38,805 nt of DNA from Fimbriimonadia bacterium (GCA_039961735.1 JABRVX010000016.1:1-38805); one strand, 5' to 3'. Counted from the stretch's first letter, positions 7,933 to 16,672 are shown. Made by a program: numbers and translations. The notes: generated by a model not told the origin, from the sequence alone.

Positions 7933-8882
7933 GAACCTGGCGGCGTGAAGCCGGTCGAAGCGGTCTCGCCCCGCCGCGGCCAGTCCACGGCGTCCAGCAT
8001 TCTAGAGATGGCTTCGTAGTCGGGTGCGAAGTCGTCAGAACTGATGAAGCGCGTCGGCAGGATGACACTCTTCACGTCGGTCGAGGGGTTCAAGCTGCGC
8101 CCCCATAACATCAGCGAGGCGAGCTGGTTCGCGTCTAGTCCGGTGACGCTTCGGCGCACGGTCTCGGCGATGCGCGGAATCGCGACGGGCGGCTGTTCGG
8201 CGATTCGGCGCTGTAGTGCGAGAAGAAAGTTCTGTTGTCGCTTCCCACGCATGAAGTCGCTGTCGGTATGCCGGAAGCGCACGTAGCCCATCGCCTGCTC
8301 GCCGTTCAGCACCTGAGGGCCTTTCTTCAGGTTGATGTACAATCCCCCCGCGCGGTCCGTGTACTTCATGTTCTTCTCGACATCCACCCACACGCCGCCG
8401 ACTTCGTCCACCAGTCGCTTGAAGCCTTGGTAGTTCAGCGTCACCACGTAGTCGATCTCGACCCCCAGCATGTTCTCGACGGTAGCTTTAGCCAACGCGG
8501 GCCCGCCGTAAGCGTTAGCGGCGTTGATCTTGGAGCGGCCCCGTCGCCCAGGGATCTCCACATAGGTGTCCCTCGGGATGGAGATGAGAAAGGCGCGTTT
8601 CTGGCGCAGGTCCAGCCGTGCGACCATCATCGTGTCGCTGCGCGTGTGGTCGAACGTGACGAAGCCTCTCTTGCCATAGTTCGCATCTACACCCAGCGCG
8701 AGGATGGTGATAGTGTCCTTCGCGAACACGCGCTCCGGTGAGGTGCCGCCAGCGAGATTCATTATAGCAGCGGTGAGCAGCGGGCTGCCACCCAGCGTCA
8801 TGCCCGCGCCGAGTGACACTCCGCACAGGAGCGCCCACGAGCACCACTTCAGTAGGACCTTCCAAGTCGGCGAGCTATCCAT
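7929..8882 (-). CDS. LytR-CpsA-Psr (LCP) family protein
   Basis: A 317-residue LCP protein: an N-terminal membrane helix (about residues 12-30), then the LCP domain with LGVDANYG, SDTMMVARLD, SIPRDTYVEIPG, KINAANAYGG and the late YVRFRHTDSDFMRGKRQQ. Known LCP enzymes transfer undecaprenyl-linked glycopolymers to peptidoglycan or other acceptors outside the membrane. The start at ATG 8882 is supported by GGAGGT just upstream and by a good promoter at 8920-8949. The longer frame from TTG 8936 would begin upstream of that -10, so it is rejected. It shares an operon with the anchored DUF1559-like protein (ATGA overlap). Confidence 0.88.
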   Translation of the reverse strand: MDSSPTWKVLLKWCSWALLCGVSLGAGMTLGGSPLLTAAIMNLAGGTSPERVFAKDTITILALGVDANYGKRGFVTFDHTRSDTMMVARLDLRQKRAFLISIPRDTYVEIPGRRGRSKINAANAYGGPALAKATVENMLGVEIDYVVTLNYQGFKRLVDEVGGVWVDVEKNMKYTDRAGGLYINLKKGPQVLNGEQAMGYVRFRHTDSDFMRGKRQQNFLLALQRRIAEQPPVAIPRIAETVRRSVTGLDANQLASLMLWGRSLNPSTDVKSVILPTRFISSDDFAPDYEAISRMLDAVDWPRRGETASTGFTPPGS

Positions 8883-8919
8883 ATACCTCCGGACGAACGG
8901 AACTGGGTTCGGGGGATCG

Positions 8920-8949
8920 AGTCTAGCACTCGGCAAACGACCGAGTCAA
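8920..8949 (-). promoter_or_regulatory. Sigma70-type promoter of the LCP gene
   Basis: On the minus strand, TTGACT (8949-8944) is followed after 18 nt by TAGACT (8925-8920). Transcription would start near 8913, giving a leader of about 30 nt before the ATG at 8882 with its GGAGGT site. This agrees with the shorter gene model. Confidence 0.65.
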
Positions 8950-9022
8950 AACCTTTGGCCATAACGACCATAGCACGGCCCAGCCTTGCTTCGTCGCCAC
9001 ATTCACGAAGCGGCAACCGGTC

Positions 9023-9054
9023 TCCTGGGTTCCCGCCTGCGCGGGAACCCAGGA
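9023..9054. repeat. Perfect 14-bp hairpin, REP-like
   Basis: Arms 9023-9036 (TCCTGGGTTCCCGC) and 9041-9054 are perfect inverted repeats around a CTGC loop. It lies between the tricorn gene (ending at 9120 on minus) and the LCP promoter. On the minus strand no T-run follows, so it is a poor intrinsic terminator for the tricorn gene. On plus, CTTTT follows. The core CCCGCCTGCGCGGG is like short REP-type repeats seen in many genomes. Confidence 0.6.
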
Positions 9055-9119
9055 CTTTTGATTTGCCGCCGGACGTGGCCGTGACCACAGGAGACTGTCC
9101 GTTGCAGGCCGCGGGCCCT

Positions 9120-12100
9120 TTAGGGTTGGATTAGTTTCGGCAGCGCCAGATTCGGGCGCTTGCTGAAGTCCGGCTTGGGCGGCGGCTCCTTCGCCAACAG
9201 CTCCTGCACCATCTCGATGGCCTTCTCCATCTGGGGATCGCGGCCCGCCACGTAGTCTTGCGGCGTGATGTCTATGTCCACGTCCGGGTCGGTGCCGTAG
9301 TTCTCCACACCCCACCCCACGTCGAAGAACCAGAACGAGTATTCCGGCTGCGAGGTGATGGTACCGTCGGCCAGCATGTTGCGAGGCCAGATTCCTATCA
9401 CCCCACCCCACGTGCGTTTGCCGATCAGCGGCCCGAGGCCCATCAACTTCCACGCGTGGCTCACGATGTCACCGTCGGACCCGGCCCACTGATTGGTCAG
9501 CGCCACCATCGGGCCCGCGACCGAGAAGGGCGGATAGGGCTCGGGCTGGCCCCAGCGCGACACGTCGTAGCCGATCCGCTTGCGCGCCAGCTTTTCCAGC
9601 AGCAGGCATGATACGTGCCCGCCTCGGTTGTAGCGCACATCCACGATCATGGCCTCGCGTGCCACCTCGGCTAGGAAGAGGCGGTGGAACTCGGCATAGC
9701 CTTGGGGTCCCATGTCGGGTATGTGTACGTAGCCGACGCGGCCCCCGGTCTTCTCGTGCACGTAGCGCCGGTTGGCTTCCACCCACTCTCGATAACGCAG
9801 TTTGAACTCGCCTTTGAGCGCCTTGACGGTGACATCGCGCCTGGCTCCGTCCGTACCTTCGATTGTCAGAACTACCTCCGACTCTGCTTGGTGGACTAGC
9901 GCTTGGTAGGGCGAGAAGTCTTTGGACAGCGGCCGACCGTTCACAGCTAACAGTGCATCACCGACACTTACGTTCACTCCTGGTGCCAGAAGGGGTGACG
10001 AGCACTGATCCTCTCCCGGCGCGCCGGGCAGGATGGAAGTGAAGCGATAGTGGGTCCCGTCGAAGGCGATGTCCGCACCCAGGAAGCCCTGCGGATAGGT
10101 GGGTTCGGGTCGGTAGTCGCCCCCGAACTCATAGGCATGCGAGGTGCCCAGCTCGCCTTGCATCTCCCACACCAAATCGGAGAACTCTCCACGAGTGCTA
10201 ACACGATCTATGAGCGGTGAGTAACGGTCCCACACCGCGTCCCACTCGATCTGCGACATATCCTCGGTCCAGAAGTGCTCGCGCTGCAGCCGCCACGCCT
10301 CTCGCGCCATCTGCTTCCACTCGACCGGAGGAACCACTGACAACTTGATACGTGTCAGGTTCACCCATCCGGACAGTCGTCCCGGCTCCTCCTTCTCCAT
10401 CCTCTCGTCTGGTTTGGCACCCGCCTTCACGACGCGTAGCCGAGCCCCCGCCTGGTATGCCATCGTCTTCGAGTCGCGAGAGAGGGTGAAACCACTCATG
10501 CCTTGCACCAGGGGCTCCACCTTCTGCGTATCGAAGTCGAACATCTCCAGCGTTGCGCGCGCGGAAGGCTCGGTCTCCGGCCAGGGGATGTCCAGAGCGC
10601 CCATCGGCTGTACGGAGGTGAATAGCACCTTGCCGGGGATGCCGGCGATGCGCTGGTAGATGCCCTCTGCAACCGGGAACGCCAGCACGCGATTGGTGAT
10701 GCCGTCCAGATCGATCTCCACGGGCTTCGGGCCTTCTTCCTTCTTCTCGCCCTCTTCTGCGGGCGACGTCTCCGGCTTGGCCGGCTCGAGCGGGCGCGGT
10801 TCTGGTAAGAACGGCGAGCGGGCATCCGCCTTCAGGGTGATTACATACGGCTTCATCCCTTTGGGGAAGCCGAGATCGAAGTGAAGGTTGTCATAAACCG
10901 GGTTCAGCACTCGCATGCCGAGGAAATAGAGGTACTTGCCCTCCGGATCGAACGCAGGTTCGACGTCGTGCAGCACGGGCTCGGTGGCAAAGTGCGTGTC
11001 GCCCGTCTCGCGGTTCCACAGCTTGATGGCCGTCACGTAGTTATCGAGCGGGAGTCCGTAGGCGGCCCAGCGTCCGTCCGGCGACCAGCAAAACCCCTGG
11101 ATGGGACGTGCCTGGCTGGCGTCCACTCGCGCACACGTGCCAGCTTCCAGATCCACGAACACTAACTCGTTGCGATGATTCGCGAGCAGTGCATGGTCTG
11201 CGGTGGGCGAGATGCGCACTTCCGCTGGCCGTCCGATGTCCAACCCTTCGATCCGTTTGCACTCGCCGTTCTTCGTGTCATGGATATCGAGTGCGTAATC
11301 GCCCCCCTCGTCCGTGACTGTCAGCACGCGCTTACCGTCGTTCAGCCATCTCGTCAGCCGATACCTGGCAGGAGCATCGGGGTGCCCTTGCGACACGACC
11401 GCGCCCTCCCAATTGCCCATCACGAAGCTCTTGCCACGGGCGTTGATGGCTAGTGAGTGCCCTTCGGGATGCAGGTCGTAGGTTTCGAGATACTTGGCGG
11501 CATCCACGAACTTCCGTTGACGTTGCGCACGCGAGCCCGTGTACTCGACGTTCACCTTTTCGTACCTGTCGGACTCGATGTCGTACACATACAGGTCCGC
11601 GCCAGAGTGGTACACGATTCGCTTTCCGTCGCTGTTAGGGAATCGCACGAAGTAGTCGGAGTGGTGGGTGTGCCGCTTCAGGTCCTCGCCTTTCGGCGTG
11701 CAGGAGTATAGGTTCGCGATGCCCTCGTGATCGGAGATGAAGTACACCCGCTCGCCGATCCACATCGGTCTCGCGAGGTTGCCCTTCAGCTGGATCAGAC
11801 GCTCGAACACCCCGTTGCCCTCCCGGTCGATCCACAGATCGCCCGCGGTGCCGCCACGATAGCGCTTCCACCTGGCAGGGTCGTTGTTGTTACGTCCCAG
11901 CACGGTAGCCCTTCCACAGTGCACCCAGATGCTGACGGCGGGTCCGACGGGCCACGGCTCGTGCATACCACCTTCCGGCCGGATCGCGTGCACGTAGCCG
12001 ATGCGGTCCCGTGGTTGTCCGTAGTCGGTGCTGAACAGGATATATGAGCCACACGGCGTCCACCCGAGTACCGTGCTATTGCAGCCGAGGTAGGTGACCC

Positions 12101-12341
12101 GGCGCACGGGCCCGCCCTCGGCTGGCATCACGTACACCTCGGGGTTGCCCTCTTCGCGCCCTGTGAAGGCAATGGTTTTGCCGTCCGGCGAGAAATGCGG
12201 GTTGGCGACGGCACCCAAATTCGCGGTCAAGCGACGCGCGACGCCGCCCGCCGCGGGCACCTCCCACAGATCGTCCTCGGATACGAACACGATACGGTCG
12301 CCGTAAATCGCGGGGAAACGATAGTAACCGGATGCAGACAT
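9120..12341 (-). CDS. Tricorn protease homolog (S41 family)
   Basis: A 1073-residue tricorn-type protease, the full family length. Residues 1 to about 640 form WD/TolB-like propeller repeats (FSPDGKTIAFTGREEGNPEV, WSPDGRWAAYG). A PDZ-like domain follows the catalytic histidine region, then the S41 core. Catalytic residues align with the Thermoplasma enzyme: S734-H735 in GTSHAYE, nucleophile S955 in WAGSDGD and E1013 in VENYG, all shifted by about 10 from the archaeal numbers I recall (745/746, 965, 1023). A charged low-complexity linker (EEGEKKEEGPKP) lies around residue 540. Known tricorn degrades peptides released by the proteasome; no signal peptide is seen here, so it is probably cytoplasmic. 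The ATG at 12341 has GGGAGGG 8 nt upstream. Confidence 0.93.
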   Translation of the reverse strand: MSASGYYRFPAIYGDRIVFVSEDDLWEVPAAGGVARRLTANLGAVANPHFSPDGKTIAFTGREEGNPEVYVMPAEGGPVRRVTYLGCNSTVLGWTPCGSYILFSTDYGQPRDRIGYVHAIRPEGGMHEPWPVGPAVSIWVHCGRATVLGRNNNDPARWKRYRGGTAGDLWIDREGNGVFERLIQLKGNLARPMWIGERVYFISDHEGIANLYSCTPKGEDLKRHTHHSDYFVRFPNSDGKRIVYHSGADLYVYDIESDRYEKVNVEYTGSRAQRQRKFVDAAKYLETYDLHPEGHSLAINARGKSFVMGNWEGAVVSQGHPDAPARYRLTRWLNDGKRVLTVTDEGGDYALDIHDTKNGECKRIEGLDIGRPAEVRISPTADHALLANHRNELVFVDLEAGTCARVDASQARPIQGFCWSPDGRWAAYGLPLDNYVTAIKLWNRETGDTHFATEPVLHDVEPAFDPEGKYLYFLGMRVLNPVYDNLHFDLGFPKGMKPYVITLKADARSPFLPEPRPLEPAKPETSPAEEGEKKEEGPKPVEIDLDGITNRVLAFPVAEGIYQRIAGIPGKVLFTSVQPMGALDIPWPETEPSARATLEMFDFDTQKVEPLVQGMSGFTLSRDSKTMAYQAGARLRVVKAGAKPDERMEKEEPGRLSGWVNLTRIKLSVVPPVEWKQMAREAWRLQREHFWTEDMSQIEWDAVWDRYSPLIDRVSTRGEFSDLVWEMQGELGTSHAYEFGGDYRPEPTYPQGFLGADIAFDGTHYRFTSILPGAPGEDQCSSPLLAPGVNVSVGDALLAVNGRPLSKDFSPYQALVHQAESEVVLTIEGTDGARRDVTVKALKGEFKLRYREWVEANRRYVHEKTGGRVGYVHIPDMGPQGYAEFHRLFLAEVAREAMIVDVRYNRGGHVSCLLLEKLARKRIGYDVSRWGQPEPYPPFSVAGPMVALTNQWAGSDGDIVSHAWKLMGLGPLIGKRTWGGVIGIWPRNMLADGTITSQPEYSFWFFDVGWGVENYGTDPDVDIDITPQDYVAGRDPQMEKAIEMVQELLAKEPPPKPDFSKRPNLALPKLIQP

Positions 12342-12367
12342 TGCGCAGCCCTCCCTCAGTACAGCGG

Positions 12368-12385
12368 CCCGGCCCCGAGGCCGGG
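12368..12385. repeat. GC-rich hairpin in the tricorn/glycosyltransferase divergent region
   Basis: CCCGGCC and GGCCGGG (7 bp) flank a CCGA loop. It would lie in the 5' leader of the tricorn mRNA, or upstream of the glycosyltransferase. Role unknown. Confidence 0.4.
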
Positions 12386-12561
12386 TCGTCCGCGGACAGC
12401 GCTCAGGCGATTGCCCGTTGCGCCACCATCTCTATCGGTTACGGCGACCAAAGAGGGCTCTCCTTCTCAGGGGCCCAGCGGCCGTCCCGGCGCCAGCCAG
12501 GTGCAAAGGAATAGGCCGCTCGCAAGCGAAACCCCCAATCGTGAACCCTTACGAAGTCGGG

Positions 12562-14127
12562 ATGCGACCGAGCACCGGGTGGAGCTGGCTCGTTGCGGCT
12601 CTGCTCGTCGGCGTTCTTCTCGGGTTCACGGCGAGCCGGTTCGGGCTCTTCGACCTGGACGAGGGGTTCTACGCATCGGCTGCGGCGGAGATGGTGCGGA
12701 GCGGCGACTACCTCACGCCGCGGTACGCCCAGAAGCCCTTCTTGGAGAAGCCTCCGCTGCTCTATTGGTGCATGGCTGCATTTCTGCGCATGGGGGTCCC
12801 GGGCGAGTCGGCAGTGCGCTTGCCGTCCGTGCTTGCTGCAACCCTGCTCTTGATCATGGTAGGGTGGGCGGCTGCAAGGAGGGGAGCGGGAGTGCTCGCG
12901 GTCGTGGGGCTCGCCGTCACCCCGATCTTCTTCGGTCTGGGCAGCCTGGCCTACACGGATATGCTATTGACGCTCTTCCTCACCGCGGCGCTCCTGCTTT
13001 TCTGGAGCTCGCTGACCGGTGGTCCGGCGTGGCTACGCGGGCCGATGGCGATCTGCCTCGGACTCGCCACACTCACCAAAGGCCCCGTCGCGCTGGTGCT
13101 GTTTCTGCTGATCGCCGGGATCACCTACTGGAAGATTCCCTCCGTGCGTCATGCATATCGGAAGTGGTGGGTGGAAGCCGCCATCTTGTACGTATTGGTG
13201 GCCGTGCCTTGGTACTACCTCATCTACAAGGTGCACGGGTCGGAGTTCTTCTCCGAGTTCATTCTGCGGCAGAACCTCGGGAGATTCGGCGGCGGAGACA
13301 CCGCGCACGCGGCGCCTATCTACTTTTACTTGCCGGTGCTCCTGGTGGGGATGTTCCCATGGTCGCTCTATCTGCCCTGGTTGGCCGTGCGCTCGCGCGG
13401 CGACGCCTTCCACCGTTACTGCTGGATATGGTTCTGGGTGGTGTTAGTGTTCTTCTCGCTGAGCGGCAGCAAGCTGCCCAGCTACATCCTTCCGGCGTTC
13501 CCTGCCGTCGCGTTGCTGCTACCCATCGTGCCCTTCGAAATAAGGACCAGCGGGTCGCCTTCGCGCGCGTGGGCGACGCCGCTGATCGCCACCGGCGTAG
13601 TAGCGCTTTCCGGCGCCGTCTCACTGATGATGAGCACGTGGAACGTACCGGTGGGAATAGGAGACGCATTGCGGCTGACCGCTCTGATGCTGGCAGTGAT
13701 GCTGATAGTGGCAACGCTACTCACGCGAGTGGTGCGGGTGGAGGTGGCCCACTGCGTAACGCCGGTGGTCATCGGCGTCGGTATCGTACTACCATTGGCT
13801 CTCGTAGGCATACCCGCATACTATGACGAGACTCACCGGGATGTGCACGTGTTAGCACAGAGGGTGAAGCCGCTGGTAGAGGAGGGTGCGACATACGTCC
13901 TCTACCGCGTCCGACCTGGGCATCCCAGCGTAATGTTCTACATGCCCAAGCAGGGTGTCAGCGTCGGCGACGTGCACGCCGCCAAGCCGTATACCGGGCA
14001 CGGCGAGGTGCATATCACCTTGCGCGAGCACGTCGCAGAGCTGCAGCAGCTCGGGCTGACCGAGATTGATGCACAGGGCAAGTATGTTGCGATGCGTTCG
14101 GCGCCAGCCGAAAACGAGGAGCCCTAG
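12562..14127 (+). CDS. ArnT/PMT-like family 39 glycosyltransferase
   Basis: A 521-residue polytopic membrane protein of the GT-C fold. The first loop has LFDLDEGFYASAAAEM (catalytic acidic pair D33/E34) and FLEKPPLLYW, the hallmark of ArnT-like enzymes. These use polyprenyl-phosphate sugars to modify lipid A, proteins or other envelope acceptors on the periplasmic face. About eleven or twelve hydrophobic segments follow. The acceptor and sugar are unknown. The start is uncertain: ATG 12562 keeps the natural N-terminus just before the first membrane helix, while GTG 12541 is also in frame; neither has a clear Shine-Dalgarno. Its TAG stop overlaps the stop of ridA on the other strand. Confidence 0.85.
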   Translation: MRPSTGWSWLVAALLVGVLLGFTASRFGLFDLDEGFYASAAAEMVRSGDYLTPRYAQKPFLEKPPLLYWCMAAFLRMGVPGESAVRLPSVLAATLLLIMVGWAAARRGAGVLAVVGLAVTPIFFGLGSLAYTDMLLTLFLTAALLLFWSSLTGGPAWLRGPMAICLGLATLTKGPVALVLFLLIAGITYWKIPSVRHAYRKWWVEAAILYVLVAVPWYYLIYKVHGSEFFSEFILRQNLGRFGGGDTAHAAPIYFYLPVLLVGMFPWSLYLPWLAVRSRGDAFHRYCWIWFWVVLVFFSLSGSKLPSYILPAFPAVALLLPIVPFEIRTSGSPSRAWATPLIATGVVALSGAVSLMMSTWNVPVGIGDALRLTALMLAVMLIVATLLTRVVRVEVAHCVTPVVIGVGIVLPLALVGIPAYYDETHRDVHVLAQRVKPLVEEGATYVLYRVRPGHPSVMFYMPKQGVSVGDVHAAKPYTGHGEVHITLREHVAELQQLGLTEIDAQGKYVAMRSAPAENEEP

Positions 14128-14507
14128 CGGCCGCAGTAGGCCACGCAGGAGATCTGCACCATGGCCCCGTCTTGCAGCGCCGCCTGCATCACGGACCTCG
14201 CGGGTAGAGGTGCATCGAAAAACTCCTCGAAGGCTCGATCCAGCTCCGGAAGCAGGCTTAGATCGCTCATGCACACGTCCACGGAGACGATGCAGTCCAC
14301 CGATGTCCCAGCGGCCTGGAGCAGCGCGGCGATGTTCAGCAGGGCGCGCTGCGTTTCCGCGTGCACCGTCCCTGCCTCCAGGCGTCCCGTAGTGGGACTA
14401 ATCCCCCGCTGACCGGATACGAACACCCAGTCTCCCACTCGAAGGGCGGGTGAGTACGCTCCGCTGGCGGGCGGAGCGGCCTCGGGGGCGATGGCTTTGG
14501 TGATCAT
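14124..14507 (-). CDS. RidA/YjgF-family protein
   Basis: A 127-residue Rid-family protein. GAYSPA, VSGQ, LLNIAALLQAAG and PARS match the family. The arginine that binds the imine substrate carboxylate in E. coli RidA (R105 in my memory) is R104 here. The residue matching E. coli E120 is Q118 (VQISCVA instead of IEIEAIA), so it may belong to a Rid subgroup without standard 2-aminoacrylate deaminase activity. The ATG at 14507 has GAGGTG 4 nt upstream; the longer frame starting at 14525 is less likely. It converges with the glycosyltransferase, the stops sharing CTAG. The zinc-ribbon gene lies 94 nt upstream on the same strand. Confidence 0.88.
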   Translation of the reverse strand: MITKAIAPEAAPPASGAYSPALRVGDWVFVSGQRGISPTTGRLEAGTVHAETQRALLNIAALLQAAGTSVDCIVSVDVCMSDLSLLPELDRAFEEFFDAPLPARSVMQAALQDGAMVQISCVAYCGR

Positions 14508-14601
14508 GGCGCACCTCGTGAGCAAGCTGTCTCCACACGGATTATCGGCTCACGCGGTGCGCCGGCCGATGGGCCGTCGGAAAGACCGGCCCGCCCAAGC
14601 C

Positions 14602-14832
14602 TCAGTCTTGCGCCCAGGCGGGAAGACCGCGCATGAAGCTCTCCGCGCGTTTCTTCGCCACTTCGGGGCCGATCGGCCCCTGCCACGTGGTGAACCAGTG
14701 CGCGATCCCGTCGCGAACTTCCTCGAACGACTTCAGGTTGCCTTGCTCGTCCGTGCAGTACTTGCAGTAGATGTCGGACGGCCCCTTGAACTCGGGCATG
14801 TGCAGCGAGGCGCTGCAGGCGTGACAGTGCAT
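14602..14832 (-). CDS. Small zinc-ribbon protein
   Basis: A 76-residue protein with CHAC (C3 and C6) and YCKYC, which together can bind one zinc, as in the putative zinc-ribbon family Pfam calls Zn_ribbon_2. A helical tail with many charged residues follows (SFEEVRDGIAHWF). Function unknown. The ATG at 14832 is preceded by GGAAGGTG, and the zinc ligands begin right after it, so the short start is preferred over the longer frame to 14895. It lies 25 nt after the DUF1579 gene on the same strand and is probably cotranscribed with it. Confidence 0.7.
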   Translation of the reverse strand: MHCHACSASLHMPEFKGPSDIYCKYCTDEQGNLKSFEEVRDGIAHWFTTWQGPIGPEVAKKRAESFMRGLPAWAQD

Positions 14833-14857
14833 CGGAGTGCACCTTCCTTCCCAGTAG

Positions 14858-15400
14858 TCAGCTGCCGGGCTTCTTCCGCGTGTACGTGGCTTCAATCACC
14901 GGCGTGTACTCTTTGTCCTTCCTCGAGTCCAGGCGGACGTCAATCTCCGTGGCCGATTTCGGCTTGAACTGCACACGGTACTCGAGCGGCGGAGCGCCGG
15001 ACAGCGCATACGGCTTCGACAGCATGACGAGCGTATCCCCCTCGAAGGCGCCCGTCATCTCCATCGGTTTCGAGGCGCCGTTATCGAACCACCAGGCTCG
15101 GTACTTCTTGATGTCGGCGTCGAAGGTGAGAAGCAACAGCCCGGGCCAGTCTTCTCCCATCAGCTTGGACTTGTGCTCTTGGCGCACGTAACGTCCGCCT
15201 AGGTCCCACACGGACTGGATGTCCGCCGTGAACGGCACCTCCCCGACTTCGGTGAATGCCTTTTCATCGCCCGTGAAGTTGCCCACCAGGAACTCCAGCT
15301 TCTTCAACTCGGCCGACGTCTGATTGGTCATGGTCGCCTCCTGTGCGCCACCGCTTGCCGCCAGTGTGCACACGGCGGCGATGAGAATGTGTCGTGTCAT
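14858..15400 (-). CDS. Secreted DUF1579 family protein
   Basis: A 180-residue protein with a signal peptide (HILIAAVCTLAASGGAQ) followed by a DUF1579 domain: LKKLEFLVGNFTGDE near residue 33, then a run of beta strands such as RYVRQEHKSKLMGEDW, RAWWFDNG and FEGDTLVM. The fold is lipocalin-like in known structures, but no biochemical role is established. The ATG at 15400 begins at the signal peptide. A second ATG inside the leader (MTNQTSAE) would give a cytoplasmic form and is less likely. It heads a probable DUF1579/zinc-ribbon unit. Confidence 0.8.
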   Translation of the reverse strand: MTRHILIAAVCTLAASGGAQEATMTNQTSAELKKLEFLVGNFTGDEKAFTEVGEVPFTADIQSVWDLGGRYVRQEHKSKLMGEDWPGLLLLTFDADIKKYRAWWFDNGASKPMEMTGAFEGDTLVMLSKPYALSGAPPLEYRVQFKPKSATEIDVRLDSRKDKEYTPVIEATYTRKKPGS

Positions 15401-15511
15401 CTCGGACCCCCAGTGCGGCCGTCGGGCGGACGACGTCCCCCGAGCCGCGAATGCCGCCTAGGCTTCGGCAGAGGCATCTTACCAGCTATAGCCCAAGCGT
15501 GAGGACTGGCA

Positions 15512-15535
15512 GCTTCCGCCGCAAGCGGCGGAAGC
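15512..15535 (-). terminator. Hairpin after the argG-argH-M20 unit
   Basis: Arms 15512-15521 (GCTTCCGCCG) and 15526-15535 are perfect 10-bp inverted repeats around a CAAG loop, 21 nt past the M20 stop. It has no U-tract, so it may stabilise the 3' end or aid Rho-dependent termination rather than act as a classic intrinsic terminator. Confidence 0.4.
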
Positions 15536-15556
15536 ACCTAATGGAGTCGGACCCTT

Positions 15557-16669
15557 TTAACCCACGGCAACCAACCCGAGCAGCGCCAGCGTGAGGTCGG
15601 CGGTGGCGTGCAGGTCGGAGATCGAGCAGAACTCCTCGTGCGTGTGGTTCTTCTGCATCCCGGTGCACACCACCACGCTCGGGAGCCCACGGGCATTCAG
15701 CACGTTGGCGTCGCTGCCTCCGCCTGCCTTCCGCAGCGCGCCCGACATGCCGAGCGAGCGAGCCGCGCTCTGCGCCACGTCCACCACGCGCTCGCCTGGA
15801 GTTCGCGCATATCCCTCGAAGGATGCGTGCTCGCAGACGACTGCCGTCGCGCCGCGGCGCTGGGCTGCCGCCTCGAAGCAGGACCTCATGTGCGCGATCT
15901 GCGCGTCCAGCTTCGTCTTGCTTAGGCTTCGTGCCTCCGCGCTGAACTCCACGCGGGGGCACACCACGTTCGTCGCCTGCCCACCCTTCAGCACTCCGAC
16001 GTTCGCCGTAGTTTCTTCGTCCAGCCGTCCGAGCTTCATGCCCGCGATAGCGTCGGCTGCCACTTCGATGGCGCTGATGCCGTCTTCGGGGCGCACTCCC
16101 GCATGCGCCGCCCTGCCGATCACCTCGCCGTGCAATTCGGTGAGCCAGGGAGCCTGAGCGATATAGGTGCCAACGGGGGGACCGGCGTCCAGCACGAAGG
16201 CCATCTCGGCCCCCATGGCTTCGATGTCCAGCGCCTTGGCACCGAGCAGCCCGACCTCCTCGCAAACTGTGAACGCCACCCAGAGCGGGCCGTGGGGCAA
16301 GCCCTCCCGCCTCACCTTCTTCAGCGCGTAGAGAAGAGGCGCGACGCCCGCCTTGTCATCGGCCCCGAGGATGGCCGAGCCGTCCGTGCGCACGATACCG
16401 CCCTCCACTACGATGGGCACGTCGGGGTTCGGCTCCACGGTGTCCACGTGTGCGGTGAGAAGTATGGTGGGGGCGCCCGTGACGGTTGCAGGCACCTCGA
16501 CGATCAGGTTGCCGGCATTGCCGCTGGCCGCGGCAGCCGCGTCGTCCTCTATCGGCTGCAGTCCGAGCGCTCGCAGCTCCTCCGCCAAGAAATCCTGCAC
16601 CGCCCGCTCACTGCGCGAGGGGGAGTTGATGTGGCAGAGCGTAAGGAACAGGTCGAGAAGCTCGTCCAT
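15557..16669 (-). CDS. M20 family metallohydrolase (PepT-like), candidate N-acylcitrulline deacylase
   Basis: A 370-residue M20 zinc hydrolase. Metal and catalytic residues are visible: H74 and D76 in LTAHVDTV, D104 in LGADDKAG, E137/E138 in CEEVG, D161 and a late histidine in KNHTHEEF. The dimerisation lid has GRAAHAGV. The overall sequence is closest to PepT-like tripeptidases. Its ATG lies 3 nt after the argH stop, so it is the third gene of argG-argH-M20. Since the locus uses an N-acylornithine transcarbamylase and lacks argE, a role in removing the acyl group from N-acylcitrulline is attractive. That is inference from context; a peptidase role is equally possible by sequence. Confidence 0.85.
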   Translation of the reverse strand: MDELLDLFLTLCHINSPSRSERAVQDFLAEELRALGLQPIEDDAAAAASGNAGNLIVEVPATVTGAPTILLTAHVDTVEPNPDVPIVVEGGIVRTDGSAILGADDKAGVAPLLYALKKVRREGLPHGPLWVAFTVCEEVGLLGAKALDIEAMGAEMAFVLDAGPPVGTYIAQAPWLTELHGEVIGRAAHAGVRPEDGISAIEVAADAIAGMKLGRLDEETTANVGVLKGGQATNVVCPRVEFSAEARSLSKTKLDAQIAHMRSCFEAAAQRRGATAVVCEHASFEGYARTPGERVVDVAQSAARSLGMSGALRKAGGGSDANVLNARGLPSVVVCTGMQKNHTHEEFCSISDLHATADLTLALLGLVAVG

Positions 16670-16672
16670 CCC

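Noticed and set aside
8883-8936. Longer LCP gene starting at TTG 8936
   Set aside because: The TTG lies upstream of the -10 of a good promoter, while ATG 8882 has GGAGGT.
15512-15535. Classic Rho-independent terminator after the arg minus operon
   Set aside because: The hairpin is perfect but has no U-tract on either strand, so it is reported with low confidence only.
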